A stretch of 64,000 nt of DNA, from NCBI RefSeq assembly GCF_000276665.1, contig NW_004955425.1:21308670-21372669 (forward strand), in the 5' to 3' direction. Source of the stretch: Chinchilla lanigera (Eukaryota > Chordata > Mammalia > Rodentia > Chinchillidae). The notes beneath the pieces were generated by a model, which was not told the DNA's origin, did not search any database, and was given only the letters and a program-made list of their open reading frames with translations. Positions 22,130-32,909 of this stretch are shown in pieces (position 1 is the first letter of the stretch; the number at the start of each line of letters is the position of its first letter). The position numbers and the translations under genes were made by a program.

Positions 22130-22412
22130 ATGATGGTAGAAGTAGAACTCAGGAGATGCTACACTGCTGGCTTTAAAAGTGGAGGAAGAGATCTTGAGTC
22201 ACGGAGTCAAGGCAGTGGCCTTCCAAGAGGAGAGGAGAGTTTTACAGGCCCCACAGAGACAGTCAGCCCTACCAACAGCCGACTATGTCCTTGTAAGAGC
22301 CACGCCGCACTTCTGATCTACAGCAAGAGAAGGGAAGAAAATTGTGTCATTTAAACTACTACATTTGTGGTAGCTTGTCGCAGCAGCAAATAGAAAACTA
22401 ATACATAGGAAG
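22130..22412 (+). mobile_element. MLT1-type MaLR LTR, 3' part
   Basis: Order matches MLT1: a short 'CCACAGAGACAGTCAGCC' region, 'GTCATTTAAACTACTACATT', 'GTGGTAGCTTGTCGCAGCAG' and the end GAAAACTAATACA. Diverged and without an intact 5' end. Confidence 0.55.
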
Positions 22413-22849
22413 ACTGATAATTCAGTCAGAATTCACCATTTCCCATCCCACTCTACAGCTTCCATGCTTAGGTTTGATGTCTTCACCACTTATTTCATGA
22501 AAATTTGCTTTGTTTTGGTTTAACTAGATTGTTTATTCTGGGGACTTACTTGAAAACAAGATACTGTGTTCCAAAATTAATGTGCCCATCTCCAGAAACC
22601 CAAATGTCAGTTTTCCTTACCAGCAATCCCCAACTGGCAATTCTCGTGTTAAATAGCACATAATTTAGTGCCTCTTGTCTAGGTACCTTGACATATAAAT
22701 TATGGCTTTATCTCCAGATCATTTGGTCTGTGTTCCCATTACCATTATGAAGATACAAGTCAGGTCTCCCACTTTCCTGAATAATTACAACCACTTTGTC
22801 CCACCCTCATTCCACTTCTCGATGCTATACTTGAAAGGAGCTCTGTAGA

Positions 22850-22965
22850 GCCTGGTCACCTTTCATTTGTGAACATTCAGTGCTTCCCCATTGTTAGGGT
22901 AAAATACAAAATCTTTATGCGGCCTTGCATGTTTCAGGCCCTGTCCTTGATCCTGGCCTCATTTC
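22850..22965 (+). mobile_element. Ancient CR1/L2-like LINE fragment
   Basis: 'GTGCTTCCCCATTGTTAGGG' followed by TAAAATACAAAATC and 'GCGGCCTTGCATG' then a CAGGCCCTG stretch reproduces the order of an old LINE 3' segment also seen near 37.1 kb. Confidence 0.45.
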
Positions 22966-23104
22966 AAGCACATGGAAACTAGCATCAGGGCACTTCTATC
23001 AAATGTGTATCAGGGAGCACTCAGGGTGGAGCTGTGGCACGGCTACGGGCAGCAGACCGCACACTTCAGTGGAATCGTGTCTGTAGGACACAGCCATGGC
23101 TCTC

Positions 23105-23246
23105 ACGTATTGAACTGCATCTCCTCACTCCAAAAATTTCATATGTTGAATTCCTAACTCCCAGGACCTCAGGATATGACTTTATTTGGAGTTTCTGTAG
23201 ATATAATTAGACAAGGTCATGCTGTAGTAGGGTGTCCAAGGTGAGG
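23105..23246 (+). mobile_element. MLT1-type MaLR LTR, 5' part
   Basis: Contains 'CAAAAATTTCATATGTTGAA', then CCTAACTCCCAGGACCTCAG, 'ATGACTTTATTTGGAG' and 'GACAAGGTCATG', the ordered 5' landmarks of MLT1. It ends immediately before the 34-bp repeat copy at 23247. Confidence 0.7.
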
Positions 23247-23280
23247 CTGGCATGGCAACCCCTCTTTCTTTCAGGAGAAA
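23247..23280 (+). repeat. 34-bp perfect direct repeat, copy 2
   Basis: Exact copy of 21783-21816, 1,464 bp downstream, placed right at the broken 3' edge of the MLT1 5' part. Confidence 0.95.
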
Positions 23281-23367
23281 ATGGGTCAGGGACTCAGCTC
23301 AGGCTTAGGAGGGGCCCTGTGTCCTGAGCGTCATCTCCAGCTGAGTAATGCCCATGGGTAAGGAGGA

Positions 23368-23395
23368 TGAGAGAGAGAGAGAGAGGGAGAGGGAG
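23368..23395 (+). repeat. (GA)n-rich simple repeat
   Basis: Short purine run of GAGA and GGGAGA units. It gives the serine/leucine repeats of the opposite-strand frame. Confidence 0.8.
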
Positions 23396-23799
23396 TGGGG
23401 TGCTGGGCTGGGGAACAAGGAGTAGCAAAGAGGAAGAAAACAAGATGGAGGACGGAAGAGACCAAAACGGAAGAGCAGCGCTGAAGAAGGAAAGGAGCTA
23501 CCAGTCAGCTGCCTCATCCAGCAGCCTTTGCTTGGGCTTGGAAACCTTTATTTAGGATGCTCAGCTTTGTCTTCACAGGCCCGCCCTTGCAGAGGTGGCG
23601 GTGGCCCAGACAAGGCTGACTTCCCACGTGGAAGGGCCAGGCAGTGCTGGACAAGGCCTTCAGGAATGGCTAACATGCCCCCTTCATATCAACAGAAGAC
23701 TGAGGTTTGCCTCAACTCGCCTTGACATTTGTTGCAATGGATTAAATCGTTGTCTTGGTGCAAATAATTATATCTAAGACTTCTTGACTTATCTGTACA

Positions 23800-23990
23800 A
23801 TAGCTTTTTGAAGTTGATGTGGTTATCACCATTACCTTGATATTTCCAAAGAGGAAACTGAGGTAGCACATGGCCATGTAATTTGCCCACTGTCCTAAAG
23901 TTAGTAAGTGGGAGAGCCAGATTTTGAACCCAGTCTCCCTGGCTCCAGAGATCATATTTTTTCCACTGCACTACTCCAATTCTCAAAATG
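23800..23990 (-). mobile_element. MIR SINE
   Basis: Minus-strand MIR: 'AAAGAGGAAACTGAGGTAGC', 'ATTTGCCCACTGTCCTAAAG', 'AGTAAGTGGGAGAGCCAG' followed by ATTTTGAACCCAG, and 'CTGGCTCCAGAG'. Well ordered and nearly full core. Confidence 0.8.
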
Positions 23991-26250
23991 AAAACCAGCA
24001 GATCAGGAAGTTTACTGCCATGGCTGTGGCGCCATGTGCTATGCCCTAATTGGGGTTTGAAGGCAGATAGTTTGTTTTGAATATAATTAATGAGAAACAT
24101 TTGGAACCTTGGCCTCTGAGAATCTCCCTGTCGTCCTCCAACTGGGCTCACTAACAATTGCTATTCACACTCCTGTGCCTGCCCACACACCGCTGAGGTG
24201 TGACTGTAAATCAATAAGGTAGATTCCTCGGCTCGCGAAACTCAGCCTTGTCGCCTCAGAACGTGACAATTGGTGGTGCAAAGGCAGGCCATCTAACTGG
24301 TTGAGCTGTTACATCCATTACCATTACTTAATTACAACACTGGATGATAGAGAAACTAGTCTCTCATCTGAGCCTACTGATACTTTTCTCTCCGGAAAAT
24401 AGTAGCTAACCCTCTAAAGTCAGTGAGAGTACAGGATAGCATTAATAGCAAAAGCAACAAAGACAACTGTTACCAACAGAGCTGGACTAGGATTGTGGAT
24501 CTGGAAATATCTGCTTTACTTTACAGTCAAGGGCACTGAGGCACATTTACACTGACAGACAAGTCTAAGATGAGCTTCCCAGAACCAGGTAAGTAGCTCC
24601 TAAATTTCTGTGGGTCTAAGTAACCCCATTAGTGGCACTTTCTTATAGAAGTCCTGGAAAAAGAATACAGTGGCCCCACTAGTTTCTCGTCAACTTCAGA
24701 CTTCTCCCACTCTGTCCACTGCTTACAGCACCCACTTCTATGTGTGGAGATGCATGTACCAAACGAGGGATACGTGTGAGCAGAAAAATTGGCGTTTTCA
24801 GAGATTAACAGAAATTTATTTTCAGGTGAAGTGAAAAAAGTGCGGGTCAGTGTGATATTGTTTCCAATATCAGTCACAAATCCTAATTTTACATGAAAAT
24901 CATCCGAAGATGCTCCCAAGTTTGCAGATGACTGGGACCCACTCCGGAATTGCTGGGTCAGGGCCTCAGGGAGGCTGAGAGCTGTCACGCTGACCAGCAC
25001 AAAAGCCAGTAGCCAAGGCCCCTAACACCCAGCAAAGTGCCCTCCTTCCCAGCCTCTGCTGCCTACTTTGTCATTCTTCCCTGTTGTTTCTAGTGTGCAT
25101 AAAACACAGACACATCACCATCCCCATTCCCACCCCTACACAGGGCCTTTAAACAACCCCTGCAAATGTGCCGCCCATCCCTCTATTTTAAGTCCTTACC
25201 ATAATGCGTTAAAATGACTCTCTGGGCCACCGAGAGTGACACCTTACAAAACTGTGACCTAACTTTGTGAAATGGTGTTGTATGCTGGAGGACAACCTCG
25301 ATTCCTGGAGCAAAACAGATGCTCAATATAAGTGTCATTATATAAAATAGAAGAGAAGGTGTGGGAAAAGTTGTTGAGTGAATGAATGAACTGGAACACT
25401 TAAGATCTTCTATTTGCCAGGGTCCAAAATACCTTGAGATTAAGGATTCCTCTGTGTGATAGGAAAGGACATGTGTCAGAATTACCTAACGGCTCATCAG
25501 GAAATACTGGTCAATGACACAGATTGAGCTGATGTGAATGTTTCCCAGTATACTGCACACCCATGTAAATTTTGGGTAAAATGTAATAACAAGATATTAT
25601 TGCTGCCATTATGATCATCTTCCTTCCATAGTCAAACTCAGTAATAAGCAAGGAAAATTCCCAGGTCCCAAGAAGGAAACAGAAATTCAAGCTCATAAAA
25701 TTGAGCAGGTGTTGAAAGCAAATGGTTAGAGGGCTATCAGGAACATAGAAAATGGGCTTTAAGACTCATAAGGACAGAGGATTAGGCTTCAGCCCTGCAG
25801 GTGTAAGAAGCAGACTTGATGTCTTTGAATAAAGCTAAAAGCCAAAAAGCTGTTTCCGCCATGAAATAAAGAGTAGAAAAACTCTGCCCGCTGGGCTAAG
25901 GGTGCGGCAGGAAGTTGACCATCTGCCCAGGGTTGTGGGAGGGAGAACTAAACCTCCAGAAATCAAACTTCCAAAATTACACTACGTGTGGGTGTTCGTC
26001 TAACTTTCTCCTAACCATAACTAAAGGAAGTTATAGTCAAAAAATAAACATAAAAATTATCCAAGAATGGACCCCACAAAAGGAAATATGAACCAAATGA
26101 TACAGATACCTGCACAAGCCAAGCCCCTGGGATTCACCACAAAACTATTGCGCCTAAAGATGAGCTCATGGTGAAATATATCTAACTACATGAAGAAAGG
26201 AAGTACCTTGAAATGCAGCCAACAGGTGAAATAGGAAATTTTTACACTCA
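23991..26250. other. Mostly unique sequence; one signal-peptide-like frame
   Basis: No named repeat. On minus, 24629-25000 stays open for 123 codons. With its upstream codons it begins GPWLLAFVLVSVTALSLPEA, a hydrophobic stretch followed by small residues, as in a signal peptide. There is no ATG in frame: the listed start is GTG, and a stop codon lies just upstream of GPW, so a complete first exon is not supported. No family is recognised. Confidence 0.25.
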
Positions 26251-26377
26251 GAAACTACAGATAGGGCTGGGGATATAGCTCAGAGGCAAAAGTGCCCGCC
26301 TGGTAAGCCCAAAGTCCTGAGTTTGATTCCTGGTACCAAAAAAAAAAAAAAAAAAAAACAATTAGAAGCTACAGATA
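26251..26377 (+). mobile_element. ID-type SINE with A-tail and TSD
   Basis: Body 26264-26358: GGGCTGGGGATATAGCTCAG head, B box in AGTCCTGAGTTTGATTCC, 'TGGTACC' and an A20 tail. The 13-bp TSD, GAAACTACAGATA at 26251-26263 and GAAGCTACAGATA at 26365-26377, differs at one base. A tail this pure suggests a fairly young insertion. Confidence 0.92.
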
Positions 26378-26399
26378 ATGGCACAATATGAAAAGGTTT

Positions 26400-27230
26400 T
26401 TAAATGAGTATGTTCAGAGTATTTAAAGCTAGAGTAAAATAAAAGACAGGCAATATCTGAGCTTTATACAATAGAACATCCAAACCCAACAAAACCACAG
26501 ATATTATGCTGTGGGCCTGAAAAAAGATGAACAAAGGAACAGAAACAATAGGGAATGCAGTGTGGTAACTGGGACAAGACTAAAGTACAGATCAACAGTT
26601 TTTCTATGTAAAAGCAATAACCACTTAGAACATGCAATAGCAGGAGGATAGCATTTATGGTAGCCCCAGTAACAAAACATAAGAAGCCTAAACATAAATA
26701 TAGTAAAAATATTTAAGATCTATATGAAGAAAACTTTAAAGTGCTACTTAGGGCTGCAAAAGGAGACTTAAAAAATGCAAAAGACAAACCATGCATAGGA
26801 AGATATGACATGAGAAAAATGTTAATTATTCCTAAGTTAACCTATAAATATCATTTTTAAGATATCGACAGAATTTTCTTTTCATTGAACAATCTGACTT
26901 TAAACTTCTTTTGGGAAAAATAAATAAGAACAGAAAGAAAAACACAAATTTTGTGGGAGAACTAACCCTGCCATATGTTAGCATATATTGTTATAATAAT
27001 AAAAATTGTAAAACATAAATACACAAACAAATCAATGTAACAGAATAGAAAGTACATTAAGTATAAACATCTGTGGGAATTAGCATATGATAAAGGTAGA
27101 ATTTTAAATCATTAAGGAAAGATGGAATTAGGCCAAGTAATGATTTGTTTGAAATGGAAAATTCAGTGGTTGGCTTAATGGGGATTAGACACTACACAGA
27201 AGAAGATGAGTAACCCTGAAGACAGCAATT
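26400..27230 (+). mobile_element. Old L1 ORF2 fragment
   Basis: Landmarks 'AAGATCTATATGAAGAAAAC', then AAGACAAACCATGCATAGGA and 'CTTTTGGGAAAAATAAATAA', and 'AACTAACCCTGCCATATGTT', in the order of L1 ORF2 between RT and the C-terminus. Many stops. Confidence 0.6.
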
Positions 27231-27359
27231 AAAATTACCAGGACTGAGGCACAGGAGGGGGCGAAAGTCTTTAAAAAATTAAAAGCAGCTCAGTGACTTG
27301 TGGGGCAATAGGTACAGCTGTAGTCCCAGGAGAAGTCAGCGGCAATGGTGTTCACAAGT
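27231..27359. other. Short unassigned spacer
   Basis: Between two L1 fragments; no recognisable content. Confidence 0.3.
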
Positions 27360-27960
27360 GATATTTAGAGAAACAGTGGCCAAAATCTTTCCAAATTTGA
27401 TTTAAAAATTATATACTCATGGATCCAAGAAGCTCAGCAAAACCCAAATGAGATAGAGGTCAGCAATCCCAAAAATGCATCATAATTGAATTGTTGGAAA
27501 TAGGTTAAAAAATTAAAGCCTGAAACACACATATAACACACATATAACACACACATACACATTACATATAGGAACTAAGGCAAATATTCTACTGATTTCT
27601 TAGTGGAAACAATGAAACCAAAAAAAATTGAATGATATCTTTAAAGTGCTAAAAGAGGGCTGGGGATTTAGCTCAGTGGCAAAGTGCCTGCCTGGCAAGC
27701 GCAAGGTCGTGAGTTCGGTTCCTGGTACCGGAGAAAAACCAAAACCAAAAAAATAAAAAAATAAATAAAATGCTAAAAGAAAAATGAACTATTAATCTAG
27801 AACCTATACTCAGAAAAAATATCTTTCAAAATCAAACACAAAAATTAAAAACATTTTAGGCAAATTAAATCTAGGTAGACCTTTTTTGGCTGGCACCAAT
27901 AAAAGAATTAAAGAGGATATTTTTAAGCTGAAATAATACTAGATAAGAATTTGAATCTGT
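27360..27960 (+). mobile_element. L1 inter-ORF region, interrupted by an ID SINE
   Basis: 'GGATCCAAGAAGCTCAGCAA' followed by AACCCAAATGAGATA, 'ATTGAATTGTTGGAAATAGG', then after the SINE 'AATTAAAAACATTTTAGGCA'. These follow the ORF1/ORF2 spacer of old L1 families. An imperfect ACACACATATAAC repeat lies at 27526-27558. Confidence 0.6.
27643..27780 (+). mobile_element. ID-type SINE with TSD
   Basis: Body about 27657-27766: GGGCTGGGGATTTAGCTCAG, B box in GGTCGTGAGTTCGGTTCC, TGGTACCGGAGAAAAACC and an (AAAAT)-type tail. Flanks AAAGTGCTAAAAGA and AAAATGCTAAAAGA are a 14-bp TSD with one difference. Same subfamily as the copy at 10.4 kb (CCGGAGAAAAACC tail). Confidence 0.92.
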
Positions 27961-28599
27961 ATAAGGAAATAAACAAAACCAGAAAAGGTAAATATCTGAT
28001 TATTGGTAAACACACATATTTCTAATTTTTAAGTGTCTTTTAAAAAAACATTTTAGGATTGCGGAAGATAGTGACACGAGATTCGAATGCAGACACTGGG
28101 AAACAACTTGGGGAAGAAAAGAAGGAGAGAGATGGGTCCCTGGAACCCAGGGAGGATCTGAAAGGAAAACTGGAGCGTACAGAGAAATGGAAGAGACAGA
28201 GCACAATGCAGAAAAAGGAAGGGGCAACCTGCACTTTCTTCCCAGCTCCTGGCTCTTGGAAGGAAAGAAGATGGAATCTACAGAGACACAGCGAGAGAGG
28301 GTGACTCCAGAGACCACCAGAGAAAAACGTCACTGGAAGAGAGCAGTGGATGCTGTGTGCTGCAAGAGCTGGTGAATGACTCCACTCCAAATAACTGCTG
28401 TGTCCCCTGGAAAGTAACTGCTGTGTCCCCTGAACGCTTTGTCAGATGCCACGCAGGAGGCCAATGAGCCTCAGGTCAGCTCCCTCTTAGGGCTCCCAGT
28501 GTTAAGCTACCACAGTGACTGGGCAAGGAACAATCACTGGAAAGTCCATGGTAAGGGAACCAAGGCCAGGCTATCAAGAGACACCCAGAGTGTTATCAG

Positions 28600-29290
28600 T
28601 GAAATGACTCAGACCCCAACCCCGTATCTCATATCTCTCACTGTGCACTTAAACTCAAATCAAAATGGATCAAAGATCTAAATATTTAAAAAGAAGCTCT
28701 AAATCTTTTAGAAGATAGATTAAGTAGAACTCTTGAAACATTGGTTCAGGGAAAGACTTTATGAACAAAATCCTAATCCCACAGGAAATATTACAAAGAA
28801 TCCACAACTGGGATCACATCAAATTAAAAAGCTTTTGTACAGCAAGAGAAATCACCAACAGAATGAAGAGACAACCAACAGAATGGGAAAAATTTTTTAT
28901 CAGCTCTTCAGATAACCTACTAGAATATATATAAAGAACTCAAAAAAAAATCAAACCCCCCAATTCAAAGACCCAATCTAAAAATGAGCATCCAAAATGA
29001 ATAGCTACTTCTCAGCTGAAGAAGTAGAAATAGCAAATAAATATATGAAAAAATGTTCAACATCATTAGTCATTGGGGAAATGCAAATTAAAACAACACT
29101 TAGAGTCCCTTGCTCCAGAAAGAATGGCTGTCATCAAGAACTAAACCAATAACAAATGCTAGAGGGGCTGTGGGGGAAAAAAGACTGTTCTCCACTGTTG
29201 GTGGGAGTGTAGACTGGTGCAACCACTGTGGAAAGTTTAGGTATGTACATTATAACCTCTAGAGTACCAACAAAAATTTTCAAAAAGATA
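28600..29290 (+). mobile_element. L1 ORF2 C-terminal fragment
   Basis: 'AAAATGGATCAAAGATCTAA' near 28660, then 'ATCACATCAAATTAAAAAGC' near 28813, 'AAAATGTTCAACATCATTAG' near 29050 and 'ACTGTTGGTGGGAGTGTAGA' near 29197. The frame at 28733-28915 retains a run similar to the ORF2 C-terminal region (FRERLYEQNPNPTGN... IKKLLYSKRNHQ). Dead copy. Confidence 0.8.
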
Positions 29291-29775
29291 TGGCCAGAAA
29301 TGCACAGATAAATTAAAATAAAATACTATTGTTCAAACACAAATTAACAGAATAGTAATATTAAATGTTCAAGAAGTTATTAAATAGAAGACAGAGGAAC
29401 ACTCTATTTTCCACTCAAAACAGAGTGGAAAACAATAGAAAAAGTCCATCTTAAATATAAAGACAGAGATGGGTTAAAAGTGGAAGGATGTGGAAAATAT
29501 ACTGTACTGGAATGGCCATGTTATTAACAGACAAAGTAGACTTGAAAGCAAAGAATATTTCAGAAATAAAGAGGAAAATTTTATGATAGTGAAGGATTCA
29601 GCTCACCAAGAAGAGATGATCATCTTAAACACATATGCACCTGGCAAAGAATTTCAAAACGGGTGAAGCAAAACCTGAAAGAACCTAGAGAAGAAACAGC
29701 CAAACCTCATTAGAGTTGGAGATTTAACACTCTTTTCCCAGTAATCGGAAGAACAGGTGGACATAAAGTCAGCAA
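29291..29775 (+). mobile_element. Older L1/HAL1-like ORF2 endonuclease-RT spacer fragment
   Basis: 'AAGACAGAGATGGGTTAAAA' ... 'TGGCCATGTTATTAACAGAC' followed by AAAGTAGACTTGAAAGC, then 'ACACATATGCACCTGG' and a TTAGAGTTGGAGATTTAACA stretch. Matches the ORF2 region after the endonuclease core in old L1 lineages, with many changes. Confidence 0.55.
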
Positions 29776-29931
29776 GGGTGCTGCAGGTTGAACAATGCTA
29801 CCAACCAACTTCACCTGACTAGTATTTGTATGCTATCATCGTCAACAGCAGGAGGATTGTTCTTGTCAAGTGCCCATAGGACATTCACCAAGATAGACCT
29901 TGTTCTATGTGTGCTATAAATGGAATTTGGA

Positions 29932-30082
29932 GCCAGGCATGGTAGTGCCCACCTGTAATCCCAGCACTCAGGAAGCTGAGGCAGGAGGATCTTCATGAGT
30001 TTAAGGCCAGCTTGGGCTACTTAGTGAGTTCAAAGCCAGCCTGGACTACATGGTGACCCTATCTCAATCAATCAATCAATCA
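29932..30082 (+). mobile_element. B1-type SINE with (CAAT)n tail
   Basis: AGCCAGGCATGGTAGTGCCC, TGTAATCCCAGCACTCAGGA, 'TTAAGGCCAGCTTGGGCTAC' and a duplicated right end 'CAAAGCCAGCCTGGACTACA'. The tail has grown into (CAAT)5 at 30062-30082. Confidence 0.9.
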
Positions 30083-30435
30083 AATTTGGCAAAGAAAAAC
30101 CAACTTGAAAGCTGTTAATATGTTATACAAAGCCATTGATTTGCACTGGGCAGCTGTACTGGGCCCAACAACTAAACCAGTTGACTGGCTGACTGACTAG
30201 GCTGTAGCCAATTAAGTTGGTTTCTATTTCTCACCTTTTTCCCATAAATACTATCTGATCAGGTTTGCCAGAGTTCTCAGGACCTGGCAGGGGGAGGGCC
30301 TGCAGCAACAGGGAGAGACTGGTCAGTGGGTAGTGAGTTACAGCTAGAGAACAGGAAGTTCTGGCGAGCTACTGTGCAGCACGGCAGCCATACGTACAAT
30401 ACTTCTCTGGAAGGCCAGAAGAGAGCTTTTTGAAA
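30083..30435. other. Unassigned sequence
   Basis: Nothing recognised beyond a short CTGACTGACTG run at 30183-30199. Confidence 0.35.
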
Positions 30436-30437
30436 GT

Positions 30438-30600
30438 TTTCACCTGAAGAAATGATAAATATTCAAAGCGATAGATATTATTAACCTGATTTAAACATTG
30501 CACAATGTATACTGTATTGAAACATCACATAGTATTTCATTAATATGCACATTTTTATGGTTTTATGTCAGTTAAAAAATAAATTTTTAAAAGTCCTTAT
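30438..30600 (+). mobile_element. Old L1 3'UTR end
   Basis: 'CGATAGATATTATTAACCTG' followed by ATTTAAACATTGCACAATG, 'ACATCACATAGTATTTCATT' and 'GTCAGTTAAAAAATAAATTT', the conserved 3' end of old mammalian L1 families. Confidence 0.65.
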
Positions 30601-31540
30601 TAAAAGAACCTGCTCTGGCTCTGGAATTTACAAACCTTTTCTGTTTGTTTTGATTTGCTCAGATAATCTCCACTAAATTTTATTAGTCTAAGGAATGTTC
30701 CTTTTAACAAAGCAACCAAAATATATTCTATAAACATAATGAAATTAATTTAGAAATTATTAACATAAATATATTTGGAAAATGCTAATATTTTGATTTA
30801 GTTGTTGAATAACTATATTATATATTTCTTTCCTATTTCATATACTTTAAGCATTACAGAATAAAATATAAAATAAAATTTTAAGTATTTAAGCTAGCCC
30901 AGAAAGAAAGCTTAGTTAAGAATTAAAATAATGATTCAACTGGCATGGGAGAAAGGAGAAAAGAAGGAAGGGAATAAAAAAAGAATTAAAATAATGATAG
31001 CCTCTGCTTATTACCAGATGGCTAACAGACTCAGACTAAAGTTCAGAAGAGGGGTGCAAGAGAAAGTGAGGATCCCCATAACTTCCAAGAAGGAAAAGTC
31101 TATATCAATCAAGGACCTGCTAGAAGGCCAACAGCAAAGAAAGTCAGTAATGTAAATCATTACACTAAACACAAATTCATTTCTCTACTGTGTGTTCTGG
31201 GACTTTGGATCAAGAGAGAGGATCAGAAGACACTTTGAGAAACTAGCTGTCTCTCTAACCGCTTCTATTCATCACTCCTTTTGTTGCTACTGTGGTCCCC
31301 CAATTTCTTCCAACTTTAGTAGCCCTTGCAGAGACTGGATAAACAGTCTTCAGGTTTAGTAAATGATGTTCATTAGTTAAGCCATGGATTTGTGAGAATC
31401 CATTTCTACTCAAGACTCTGCCTGACCCTCCCCCAAACTCACCCATCAAATGTTTTGGTCAAGCTCAATCTAAGCTTATCAGCAACCACTGATAATATCT
31501 CTAGGATCTGAACATCCAAATAAATCAGTTGACTCATCTA
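30601..31540. other. AT-rich then mixed unique sequence
   Basis: 30601-30930 is strongly AT-rich. 30931-31155 is an open, lysine-rich frame with no domain. Nothing else recognised. Confidence 0.35.
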
Positions 31541-31690
31541 TGGGAATTTGGGCAAACCACCTGTCTGCTTAGACTTATTTCCCCCACTTATAAAACCAAG
31601 GTAATTAATCACCCCTTATGAATTTTGGGAATTAAGTGAGATAATATGTGTGGATATGCTCTGTCAACAGAAAAAATGCCTTACAAATGA
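31541..31690 (+). mobile_element. MIR SINE, degraded
   Basis: 'TTTGGGCAAACCACCTGTCT', 'TTATTTCCCCCACTTATAAA' followed by ACCAAGGTAATTAATC and 'TTAAGTGAGATAATATGTGT', in MIR order. Confidence 0.6.
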
Positions 31691-31829
31691 CTTACTACTA
31701 AAGACCTTAGATTCAGAATCTTACTGCAGTGTTCACTAGAGCAGGACTCAGAGGTGGGATCTCAGTCAGTGAACCACTCCATCACGGTGGTCACTCAGCT
31801 GACCACCCAAATTGCTACCCCTTCTTCTG

Positions 31830-31955
31830 TGCTGTGGAGTTCATGTCGGAAAGAGGGCTGCCCAGTCAGAGGTGACATTTCCCAGCCCCTTTGCATCTAA
31901 GTGTGGCCAACAGACTAGTTCTTGCGTTGGGAATAGAAGCTACAGTTTAAGCGTT
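31830..31955. repeat. Possible ancient interspersed repeat
   Basis: 'TTTCCCAGCCCCTTTGCATC' followed by TAAGTGTGGCCAACAG and 'CTAGTTCTTGCGTTGGGAAT' recalls a common old mammalian repeat segment whose family I cannot fix. Confidence 0.3.
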
Positions 31956-31957
31956 AC

Positions 31958-32335
31958 CGTTTAGATCTAAAATGTACCCTAAAGCCTGTGTCTTTGGAAG
32001 GTGATTGGCACATGGGGTGCTATGTCTATCAGTAATCATCCATTGCTGAGTTTATAGTCGAGTGTGATGGTAGGAGTTGAGGCCTGGCTGTGGGTGGTCC
32101 CTTGGGCGACTCCGAAGTATATTTGTTCCTGACTCTTTCTTTCTCTCTCTGCTTCCTGGCTGCCGTGGAGTGAGCAGCGTTCTTCCTCCAGGCCCTTCTT
32201 CCATGCTGCTTCTGCCTGGGAACCAGGCAGTCATGGACTGACTCCTCTGAAACGTGAGCCAAAATAAACCTCTCCTCCTTTAAGGTTCACGTGTCATAGA
32301 CTTTGTCCCAGTAAAAGAAAGAAGCTAATATAAGA
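31958..32335 (+). mobile_element. MaLR-type LTR
   Basis: 'GTTTAGATCTAAAATGTACC' beginning, a CTTCCTGGCTGCCGTGGAGT stretch, 'CATGGACTGACTCCTCTGAA', GAGCCAAAATAAACCTCTCC (containing AATAAA) and the end GAAGCTAATATA. Same subfamily as the copy at 46.57 kb. Confidence 0.75.
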
Positions 32336-32470
32336 AGCAAGAGCGCCTTTGCCAAGCTCTTTTCTGCTGGCTGACTAGATGCATTTGAAAATGACCAGAG
32401 CCAGATAGTGGTAGAGGCCCAAGCTGGAAGGGGGTCTGAGTCCCTGCAACACAATGTGTGAAAGAGGGGA

Positions 32471-32904
32471 GGCATCCAGGCTCAAAAAAGGGTGTTGGGA
32501 CCATGGAAAGAAAGAAACCCTTTGGAGGTTGGAGCANNNNNNNNNNNNNNNNNNNNNNNNNNNNNNNNNNNNNNNNNNNNNNNNNNNNNNNNNNNNNNNN
32601 NNNNNNNNNNNNNNNNNNNNNNNNNNNNNNNNNNNNNNNNNNNNNNNNNNNNNNNNNNNNNNNNNNNNNNNGAAGAAAAACAAAACAAGTAGGCTGCAGA
32701 TGAATTCTGGGTTTAATTGCATGGTCTCTGTTTGAGAGGCAGCCAGGCTCAAAAAATGCTGTTGGGACCATGGAAAGAAAAAGAAACCCTTTGGAGGTTG
32801 GAGCAGTTCTACACTTTGGAGTGTGTGTGGTGAGGCGGTTGGCATGATTGCCACAAGTAGGCTGCAGACGGATTCTGGGTTTAGTTGCATGGTCTGCCAA
32901 GGTT
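32471..32904 (+). repeat. Tandem duplication, about 267-bp unit, with gap in copy 1
   Basis: Copy 1 at 32471-32737 and copy 2 at 32738-32904. Both begin GGCA(T/G)CCAGGCTC, continue to TTTGGAGGTTGGAGCA and share ACAAGTAGGCTGCAGA with the following block. Copy 2 has 47 bp where copy 1 has the 135 unknown bases plus flank. The copies are still very similar, so the duplication is recent or is partly an assembly effect. Confidence 0.85.
32537..32671. other. Assembly gap (135 N)
   Basis: Run of 135 unknown bases inside copy 1 of the tandem duplication. Frames passing through it, including the 191- and 181-codon ones, are artefacts. Confidence 1.
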
Positions 32905-32909
32905 TGGTG

